NCBI GenBank assembly: GCA_964458015.1
Contig: CAYWGR010000253.1
Coordinates: forward strand, 1-5,227
Direction: 5' to 3'
Length of the DNA stretch: 5,227 nt
DNA from: CAYWGR01 sp964458015
GTDB lineage: Bacteria > Planctomycetota > Planctomycetia > Pirellulales > Thermoguttaceae
In this document: positions 1 to 5,227 of the stretch, piece after piece
Numbering within the stretch: position 1 is the stretch's first letter
Layout: each line of letters starts with the position of its first letter
The notes under the pieces: generated by a model
What the model was told of the DNA's origin: nothing
What the model saw: the letters and a program-made list of their open reading frames with translations, nothing else
Databases searched by the model: none
Program-made: the position numbers and the translations under genes

Positions 1-54
1 TGGCGCGCAACCCACAAGGTGGAAAACAGCATTAGATTCACAGCCTCTCAGAAT

Positions 55-95
55 GACTGTTTTTGGCGATTTAACGACTGATTTTTGGCGATTTT
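55..95 (+). repeat. Imperfect tandem repeat in the leader, possible operator
   Basis: Two copies of a unit of the form GACTG-T/A-rich-GGCGATTT lie head to tail (55-72 and 76-95). GACTG recurs after 21 bases and GGCGAT after 22 bases, about two helical turns. The copies sit 50-90 bases before the start codon at 144, where a promoter or operator would be expected. I see no convincing -35/-10 pair. The repeat is seen directly; a regulatory role is inference. The rest of 1-54 shows nothing assignable. Confidence 0.45.
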
Positions 96-132
96 GTAGT
101 CTGGCCTGGGTAGTTGCCAAGAGTAGTTTTCT

Positions 133-136
133 GGAG
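133..136 (+). promoter_or_regulatory. Ribosome binding site deciding the start of the transporter-acyltransferase
   Basis: GGAG lies 7 bases before ATG 144. It supports that ATG over the in-frame TTG at 114, which has no purine-rich site in front of it. Confidence 0.6.
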
Positions 137-143
137 TCCCTTG

Positions 144-2123
144 ATGCCGATTCCGCCTGAAGATTCCAGTTCGAACGTCGATGCTGCCGCCCTGGGGGCG
201 TCGATGCCTTCGACTGCCGTCGATCCGCGCGGTGGAATCTTCTCGGTCAGCTTTTTGGCGCTCGTGGCAACCCAATTCTTCGTGGCGCTCAACGACAATA
301 TGTTCCGCTGGCTGATCGTTCCGATCGGCAAGGAATTGATCCACCAACGTTGGAGCGGCATGCCCGAGGTTGTGAAAACCTGGATGAAGCCGGATACGCT
401 GGCCCTGTCGGTCGGATTAGCATGTTTTACACTGCCCTTTCTGGTGTTTGCCGCGCCGGCGGGCTACTTCGCCGACCGTTTCGGCAAACGCAACGTCATG
501 GTCGTCTGCAAGGCGGCGGAACTCCTTGTGATCAGCCTGGGCATTGGCACAATTCTACTGGGCAACGTGCCCTTGATGTTTCTCATGTTGTTCATCCTGG
601 GCGGGCAAGCCATGATGTTCATCACCTCGAAACTGGGCGCGATTCCCGAGATCGTGCGATCCGATAAAATCGCGGCGGCCAATGGATTGATCAACATGGT
701 TTCGATGACGGCCATTATCTTGGGCTCCGTGGCCGGCAACTGTCTCTATGCTGAAACCAAGCCGGGAGGTCAGGAAAACTGGTGGATGTATGCCGCGGCC
801 TTGATGGGCGTTGCCGTGTGCGGGTTTCTGACCAGTCTATTCGTCCAGCCGCTTCCGGCAGCCAACCCCCAGCGAAAAATTCCCTGGAATCCGGCTGGTC
901 AAACGGTTCGTGATTTTCGCGTACTTTACTCGAAACGTTCCCTGTTCCTGGCCGCCTTGGGCAGCGGATATTTTTGGACCATCGGCGCGCTTTCGAATCT
1001 CAATATCGATCAGTTCGCCACGAAGCATCTGTTTGTATCCCAGCAATACGTTGGCCCCTTGCTGGCCGTGCTGACCTTGGGCATCGGCGGCGGCGCGTTG
1101 TTGGCCGGCATTCTTTCGCGCGGCAAGGTGGAATTAGGGATTGTGCCGTTCGGAGGGCTCGGCATCGCCCTGACCTCGATGTTGCTTTTTGCCGTGCCGG
1201 GCGGAACCTCGGAACAAATGGCCTCAACCGGCTGCTATGTCACGACTGGACTGCTGCTGTTGGCCATGGGAATCACCGCCGGCCTTTACGACATTCCCTT
1301 GCAGGCGTTCCTACAAGACCGCAGCCCGGCGGAATCGCGCGGCTCGATCATGGCAGCCTACAACTTCCTCGCCTTTGCGGGTATGTTGGCCGCCTCGGCC
1401 GTTTACTGGTTCCTCTCGGGGCCTCTGGGGCTTTCCGCGCCGGCGATTTTTTTGGTCGGCGGACTGTTTACCATTCCCGTCACCTTTATGATTATCCGGC
1501 GCTTGCCCTTTGAAACCACCCGGCTCCTCGTGCGGATGCTGGTCGGAATGATGTACCGGGTGCGCATCGAGGGGCTCGAAAACGTGCCGGCCAGCGGCGC
1601 CTTGGTCGTGGCAAACCACGTGAGTTGGGCCGATGGCATTTTGTTGGGGCTCGCCTGTCCTCGTCATCCGCGGATGGTCGCTTTTTCCGAGTATTTTGAG
1701 AATCCTTGGCTGGGCTGGTTCGGCCGACTTGGGCGCATTATCCCGATCGGCACTTCGCGCAAGTCGATGGTCGAATCGATTCGTCTGGCTCGGGAAGCTT
1801 TACGCAATGGTGAGATCGTCTGTATCTTCCCTGAAGGCGGCATAACCCGCACTGGGGAAATGCAAGAGTTTCGCCCGGGGTTTTTGTCGATATTGAAGGA
1901 TACGGGTGCCCCCGTCGTCCCCGTCTACCTAGGGGGTCTCTGGGGCAGTATTCTAAGTTTCGAGGGAGGCAAGTTTTTTTGGAAGTTGCCGAAACGTTGG
2001 CGTTACCCCGTATCGATTCGCTTCGGCAAGCCGATCTTCCAGCCCTCCGGGGTTGAGGAAGTTCGCCAAGCGGTTGTGGAATTACAGAATCCATTATGGA
2101 CAAATCCGCCTATTACAAGTTAA
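144..2123 (+). CDS. LplT-like MFS lysophospholipid transporter fused to PlsC-type acyltransferase
   Basis: This is a two-domain inner-membrane protein of 659 aa. Residues about 33-455 form a polytopic MFS domain with many hydrophobic segments. It carries an LplT-like NDN (50-52) in the first helix and the MFS loop motif GYFADRFGKR (107-116). Residues about 470-659 are a PlsC/LPLAT acyltransferase with the catalytic HX4D pair (H492, D497), block II GRIIPIGTSR (530-539), the FPEG block III (562-565) and a block IV proline in APVVPV (589-594). By family knowledge, the MFS half would flip lysophospholipid inward and the PlsC half would re-acylate it on the cytoplasmic face. The fusion makes this channelling direct, which is inference. 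ATG 144 is chosen because GGAG at 133-136 lies 7 bases upstream; an in-frame TTG at 114 would add 10 residues but has no comparable site. The end overlaps the next gene, an acyl-activating enzyme, which supports the role. Lysophosphatidate or another acyl acceptor remains possible. Confidence 0.9.
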   Translation: MPIPPEDSSSNVDAAALGASMPSTAVDPRGGIFSVSFLALVATQFFVALNDNMFRWLIVPIGKELIHQRWSGMPEVVKTWMKPDTLALSVGLACFTLPFLVFAAPAGYFADRFGKRNVMVVCKAAELLVISLGIGTILLGNVPLMFLMLFILGGQAMMFITSKLGAIPEIVRSDKIAAANGLINMVSMTAIILGSVAGNCLYAETKPGGQENWWMYAAALMGVAVCGFLTSLFVQPLPAANPQRKIPWNPAGQTVRDFRVLYSKRSLFLAALGSGYFWTIGALSNLNIDQFATKHLFVSQQYVGPLLAVLTLGIGGGALLAGILSRGKVELGIVPFGGLGIALTSMLLFAVPGGTSEQMASTGCYVTTGLLLLAMGITAGLYDIPLQAFLQDRSPAESRGSIMAAYNFLAFAGMLAASAVYWFLSGPLGLSAPAIFLVGGLFTIPVTFMIIRRLPFETTRLLVRMLVGMMYRVRIEGLENVPASGALVVANHVSWADGILLGLACPRHPRMVAFSEYFENPWLGWFGRLGRIIPIGTSRKSMVESIRLAREALRNGEIVCIFPEGGITRTGEMQEFRPGFLSILKDTGAPVVPVYLGGLWGSILSFEGGKFFWKLPKRWRYPVSIRFGKPIFQPSGVEEVRQAVVELQNPLWTNPPITS

Positions 2124-3709
2124 CCCTGCCTCGCCGGTTTCTGCGCACGTGCCGTCGCCAGATGCGAGCTCCCAAGGTGGCCGACTCGACCGGCATCGAA
2201 CTGACCGGAGCGGGATTGCTTACCAGGGCAATTCTGGTCCGTCGCCTGCTCCGCCGCGAGATCTTGGCTCCGGACGAAAGCCATGTAGGCGTGCTATTGC
2301 CGCCGACCGTCGGCTGCGTGGTCGTTAATGCCGCGCTTTCGATCGATTGCCGGGTGGCAATCAATCTGAACTACACGGTCACGTCCGACGTGATGAACGA
2401 TTGCATCGCCCAAAGCGGCATTCGCCATGTTTTGACCAGCCGCAAGGTCATGGCTCGGTTTAATCTCAAGCTCGATGCCGAGGTCGTCTATCTGGAAGAT
2501 CTGTTGAAAACGATCCAGCTCAGCGACAAACTTCTGAGCGCCGCCGCGGCATGGCTGGCGCCCATCTCCTGGCTGGAACGCCGATTCGGACTGACCGAAT
2601 TAACCGACGACGACCTGTTGACGATCATTTTCACCTCCGGATCGACCGGCCGCCCCAAGGGCGTGATGTTGACCCAAGGCAATGTGGGCACGAATGTCGA
2701 AGCCGTCGATCATCTGGTAAAACTGACCAAGGATGACATTTTGGTGGGCATTCTGCCCATCTTCCACTCGTTCGGATACACCACGACGATGTGGACCGCG
2801 TTGACGTTGCCGCCGAAAGCCGTTTACCACTTCAGCCCGTTGGAAGCCCGCGAAATCGGCAAGCTGTGCCGCGAGCATCGCGTAACGATTATGGTCGCCA
2901 CGCCGACGTTCCTGCGATCCTATCTGCGGCGCTGCGAGCCCGACGACTTTGCCTCGCTGGATGTCGTTTTTACCGGCGCGGAAAAACTCACACCGGAACT
3001 GGCGGCCGCCTTCGAAAAACGATTCGGCGTTCACCCGGTCGAAGGCTACGGCACGACCGAGCTTTCGCCCGTCGTCTCGGGCAATATCCCACCGAGCCGC
3101 ACCATGCCGGGCGAACGCGGCGGCGTTAAGGAAGGCACCATCGGCCGACCGCTGCCGGGCATTTCCGTGAAAATCGTCGATCTCGATACCGGCGCCGATC
3201 TCGGCCCCAATCAGCCGGGCATGTTACTCGTTTCCGGTCCCAACGTGATGAAGGGCTACTACGGCCGGCCCGAGCTAACCGCCGAAGTGATCCACGACGG
3301 CTGGTACACCACGGGCGACGTGGCCTTTATCGACGATGACGGGTTCATCACCATCACGGGCCGCATCAGCCGATTCTCGAAGTTGGCCGGCGAAATGGTG
3401 CCGCATATCCGCGTCGAAGAAGCTATTCGCCAAGTCTTGAAGGTCGATGAAGACGAAATTAAAATTGCCGTTTCGTCAGTGTCGGACGCCAAAAAAGGCG
3501 AGCGGCTCGTAGTGCTTTATACCGAGTTGTCGCAAACGCCGGAGCAGATCTGCAAAGCCTTGGCCGCGGCCGGCTTGCCCGCGTTGTGGATTCCCTCGCC
3601 CGACAGCTTCCGCCAGGTCGAGACCATTCCCATCCTCGGCACCGGCAAGCTCGATCTCAAACATCTTAAAGACCTGGCCAATACTCTGTTCGCGGCGAAT
3701 CACGGCTAG
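2096..3709 (+). CDS. AMP-forming acyl-ACP synthetase/acyl-CoA ligase, Aas C-terminal type
   Basis: This 537 aa protein is a full-length ANL-superfamily adenylating enzyme. It would activate a fatty acid with ATP to acyl-AMP and pass it to ACP or CoA. Visible motifs are the phosphate-binding loop FTSGSTGRPKG (179-189), the PIFHSFG segment, YGTTE (318-322), WYTTGD (403-408), hinge GRISRFSKLAGE (422-433) and the C-terminal catalytic lysine in GTGK (K518). The NLNYT segment near residue 90, HSFG and the RFSK-GEMVPHI pattern resemble the synthetase half of E. coli Aas more than ordinary FadD. No signal peptide or clear membrane helix is seen; the basic N-terminus (LPRRFLRTCRR) could touch the membrane. 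The start lies 28 bases inside the preceding gene in the -1 frame. No Shine-Dalgarno sequence sits at normal spacing, which suggests translational coupling. ATG 2096 is the first possible start after the in-frame stop at 2054-2056. ATG 2162 is a less likely alternative. ACP rather than CoA as acceptor is inferred from the neighbour. Confidence 0.9.
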   Translation: MDKSAYYKLTLPRRFLRTCRRQMRAPKVADSTGIELTGAGLLTRAILVRRLLRREILAPDESHVGVLLPPTVGCVVVNAALSIDCRVAINLNYTVTSDVMNDCIAQSGIRHVLTSRKVMARFNLKLDAEVVYLEDLLKTIQLSDKLLSAAAAWLAPISWLERRFGLTELTDDDLLTIIFTSGSTGRPKGVMLTQGNVGTNVEAVDHLVKLTKDDILVGILPIFHSFGYTTTMWTALTLPPKAVYHFSPLEAREIGKLCREHRVTIMVATPTFLRSYLRRCEPDDFASLDVVFTGAEKLTPELAAAFEKRFGVHPVEGYGTTELSPVVSGNIPPSRTMPGERGGVKEGTIGRPLPGISVKIVDLDTGADLGPNQPGMLLVSGPNVMKGYYGRPELTAEVIHDGWYTTGDVAFIDDDGFITITGRISRFSKLAGEMVPHIRVEEAIRQVLKVDEDEIKIAVSSVSDAKKGERLVVLYTELSQTPEQICKALAAAGLPALWIPSPDSFRQVETIPILGTGKLDLKHLKDLANTLFAANHG

Positions 3710-3713
3710 GCTG

Positions 3714-3755
3714 GGTTGTGTTCTTGGTTGTGTCATGCAGATGTCCTACACAACC
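3714..3755 (+). repeat. Duplicated 8-base motif with one shared complement, alternative hairpins
   Basis: GGTTGTGT occurs at 3714-3721 and again at 3726-3733, and its exact reverse complement ACACAACC is at 3748-3755. The second copy can form an 8-bp stem with a 14-base loop; the first copy can form the same stem with a larger loop. The structure lies between the stop codon at 3709 and the ribosome binding site at 3775. It is followed by an A-run, not a T-run, so it is not a classic intrinsic terminator for the upstream genes. It could be an mRNA structure affecting the third gene or a symmetric protein site. Confidence 0.4.
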
Positions 3756-3774
3756 GCAAAAAAAGGACGTACCT

Positions 3775-3778
3775 GGAG
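3775..3778 (+). promoter_or_regulatory. Ribosome binding site deciding the start of the exported protein
   Basis: GGAG lies 8 bases before ATG 3787, and the reading from that ATG begins directly with a signal peptide. This argues against the longer reading from GTG 3718. Confidence 0.6.
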
Positions 3779-3786
3779 TATGGCAG

Positions 3787-5046
3787 ATGAAACGAAACAT
3801 CTATGTTGTCGCCCTGACGATCACGTTCAGCACATTCCTTCATGACACGTTTGCAACGGACCTTTTTTTCAGTGATATTTCTGTCGAATCGCCCTCGAAG
3901 CGATACAAAGTCGAGGCCAAGTCGCCCGACAACAATGACAAGAAGGAACACAAAGCATTCCAAGCATCCTTTGTCTACACATGCTGGGACACAAACGCCA
4001 AAAAGCTGCTGTGGACTCGAAACCAACCGATGGGAGAGCCTCAGCCACTCGGGGATGGTTCGGCAGAGACCTATGTTCTCCCTAAAGAAGCTTCTCCTGT
4101 AGGCATCTTTGTCTCTGATTTGGGTTGGACTCTGATCCAGACAAACTGGGATGAACTGATTATTGTGGACTTGTCGGGGCAGGATCGCGGCCGCATTGAT
4201 CTCCTGTCAAATGCTTTAACCAAGGAAGAACAAACGAAATACGTCCGCCAGACAACCGCCGGACCTGTGTGGGCTGGTTACTCGCTCTGGTATTTTTTAG
4301 ATGTCCAGGAGCAACATCTTTTCATCATCCGACCTTGGTGGGGGCGAAGGGTCATTGTGAATCTGGAAGCTGGAAAGATTATTCAGGAGACGGAAAAAAT
4401 ATCGGCATCGGCTTCCGGCTACGAACGGAATTACGTGCTGACTGAATTAGCCAAAGCAGTCACTACCCGGAAAGATTGGGAAAAGAATGGATGTTGCGAG
4501 GCCATCAGGCCAGTTTTCAACGCCTCTTATTTTGCCGGTCGCCTCCAAATGAAAGAGGCAATCCCGTTTCTGGAGAAATTACAGGAATCATCTGTCATTG
4601 ACAGCAGCACATGGGGAGGACCTGGTCTTTTGGATCAATTCAAGGATGAAGTAAATCCATTTATCTACAGTACGTCCACATTGCGGCAAGTTATTCACCT
4701 ATCTCTGCGCCGTCTAGGAACGGTCCCCAAACCCTTGCCCATTCACCAATTTGATATTCAACCTGAAGACTCCGAGGAACGTCATCCGTATTTGCCCAGG
4801 ACATCTTTAGTCACGAGAGACAGCAATGTTGACAAGGTCAAGCAAGGCATGAAAGCGGAACAGGTATTGGATCTCCTCGGCAGTCCGGACTTTATTCATT
4901 ACAACACATGGGAGTATGACATAGACTCCAAGTTGCCATATACCCTAATTATCAAATGGGATATCCGAAATGTCCTCGACATTCGGAAGAAAACGCCTGC
5001 CTTATGGAAGGATGGTTTTGTACGCGACGAGCAGCTTATGCAATAG
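3787..5046 (+). CDS. Exported protein of unknown function with HEAT-like middle and BamE/SmpA-OmlA-like C-terminus
   Basis: I do not recognise this 419 aa protein as a named family. Residues 1-23 look like a Sec signal peptide: a basic MKRN start, a hydrophobic core and probable cleavage after TFA. Residues about 30-200 are rich in beta-like strands, including a phrase of the form SPSKRYKVEAKSPDN and two blade-like units (about 104-140 and 165-200), suggesting a partial propeller. Residues about 242-312 contain two HEAT-like helices (FNASYFAGRLQMKEAIPFLEKL and TLRQVIHLSLRRLG, split here only for recognition). Residues about 346-419 match the SmpA/OmlA pattern: GMKAEQVLDLLGSPDF (354-369) followed by WEYD (375-378) and a final strand. 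ATG 3787 is chosen over the in-frame GTG 3718 because GGAG (3775-3778) lies 8 bases upstream and the signal peptide begins there. Base composition is clearly lower in GC than in the two upstream genes, so a separate origin or weaker expression constraint is possible. It probably acts outside the cytoplasm; its function is unknown. Confidence 0.8.
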   Translation: MKRNIYVVALTITFSTFLHDTFATDLFFSDISVESPSKRYKVEAKSPDNNDKKEHKAFQASFVYTCWDTNAKKLLWTRNQPMGEPQPLGDGSAETYVLPKEASPVGIFVSDLGWTLIQTNWDELIIVDLSGQDRGRIDLLSNALTKEEQTKYVRQTTAGPVWAGYSLWYFLDVQEQHLFIIRPWWGRRVIVNLEAGKIIQETEKISASASGYERNYVLTELAKAVTTRKDWEKNGCCEAIRPVFNASYFAGRLQMKEAIPFLEKLQESSVIDSSTWGGPGLLDQFKDEVNPFIYSTSTLRQVIHLSLRRLGTVPKPLPIHQFDIQPEDSEERHPYLPRTSLVTRDSNVDKVKQGMKAEQVLDLLGSPDFIHYNTWEYDIDSKLPYTLIIKWDIRNVLDIRKKTPALWKDGFVRDEQLMQ

Positions 5047-5064
5047 GAATATGATCAGTCGCAG

Positions 5065-5087
5065 CACTGCTGGACAAGCCAGCAGTG
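5065..5087 (+). repeat. Perfect inverted repeat downstream of the exported-protein gene
   Basis: CACTGCTGG and CCAGCAGTG form a perfect 9-bp stem around a 5-base loop, ACAAG, starting 18 bases after the stop codon. No T-run follows, so Rho-independent termination is weakly supported; it may protect the mRNA 3' end or be a copy of a dispersed palindromic repeat. I have an impression of similar elements in planctomycete genomes, which could not be checked here. Confidence 0.6.
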
Positions 5088-5191
5088 GTCATCACGTAAC
5101 GTAAGCGGAAATGGATGCCGTTATTCTGTTTTGGGGCAGAAGTCGCTGGGATACTGGTAATAATCAGGCAAGCGGTGTTCGAGTTGTGTAG

Positions 5192-5210
5192 GGTGCGTCC
5201 GCGACGCACC
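5192..5210 (+). repeat. GGTGCGTC palindrome, likely dispersed repeat unit
   Basis: GGTGCGTC and GACGCACC form a perfect 8-bp stem around the 3-base loop CGC. It is preceded by GTAG, and the element may continue past the window edge. The GTAGGGTGCGTC...GACGCACCA form resembles short intergenic repeats present in many bacterial genomes. No gene is supported between 5047 and 5227, so both palindromes lie in a non-coding stretch. Confidence 0.5.
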
Positions 5211-5227
5211 ATGTGTCTGTCCTTCAC

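Noticed and set aside
1..35. Possible tail of an upstream plus-strand gene ending at TAG 33-35
   Set aside because: Only ten codons are visible, and other frames are equally open, so there is no support for coding.
48..347. 99 aa minus-strand reading across the leader and the start of the transporter gene
   Set aside because: It runs antisense through a well-supported gene, is rich in R, H, Q and D as expected from a GC-rich shadow frame, and shows no motif.
974..1513. 179 aa plus-strand reading inside the MFS domain
   Set aside because: It is out of frame with a clearly conserved membrane domain, and is rich in arginine, glycine and histidine, typical of a shifted frame in GC-rich DNA.
2600..3034. 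144 aa minus-strand reading opposite the synthetase
   Set aside because: It lies fully antisense to core adenylation motifs and has no recognisable domain or ribosome binding site.
3718..3786. Longer N-terminus of the third gene from GTG 3718, with a short VVSC sequence resembling a lipobox
   Set aside because: The segment before the cysteine is too short and lacks positive charge, and ATG 3787 has a good ribosome binding site followed at once by a normal signal peptide.
5065..5087. Rho-independent terminator for the third gene
   Set aside because: The stem is strong but is followed by GTCATCACG and not a T-run, so it is listed as a repeat only.
5036..5227. 63 aa minus-strand reading at the right edge
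   Set aside because: It passes through both palindromic repeats and overlaps the end of the third gene; no domain or family pattern is visible. A partial gene entering from beyond the edge cannot be fully excluded.

Overview
The window holds three complete plus-strand genes in tandem, with short non-coding stretches at both ends. The first two genes are GC-rich. They overlap by 28 bases and together encode a membrane phospholipid acyl-recycling (lysophospholipid uptake and re-acylation) module. The third gene is visibly less GC-rich and encodes an exported protein of unknown function. Its wide-domain architecture, together with two palindromic repeats downstream, suggests a planctomycete or a related large-genome environmental bacterium. 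That assignment is inference: the window has no rRNA or other taxonomic marker.

Layout. Bases 1-143 are a leader with an imperfect tandem repeat about 21-22 bases apart (55-95) and a good ribosome binding site (133-136). Bases 144-2123 encode a fusion of an LplT-like major facilitator transporter with a PlsC-type acyltransferase. Bases 2096-3709 encode an Aas-type AMP-forming acyl-ACP synthetase/ligase, whose start lies inside the end of the previous gene. Bases 3710-3786 form a short gap holding two copies of an 8-base motif, either of which can pair with one shared complement. Bases 3787-5046 encode a secreted protein with a propeller-like N-terminal half, a HEAT-like middle and a BamE/SmpA-OmlA-like C-terminus. 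Bases 5047-5227 hold no convincing gene but contain two perfect inverted repeats.

How the genes work together. In E. coli, LplT flips lysophospholipid across the inner membrane. Aas, a single protein made of an acyltransferase and an acyl-ACP synthetase, then re-acylates it. The same three activities are present here but the fusion boundary has moved: the transporter is joined to the acyltransferase, and the synthetase is a separate, probably translationally coupled protein. The third gene has no evident link to this pathway. I see no mobile element, CRISPR array, tRNA or rRNA, and no strong case for a wholly new system; the most interesting points are the domain rearrangement and the composite third protein.
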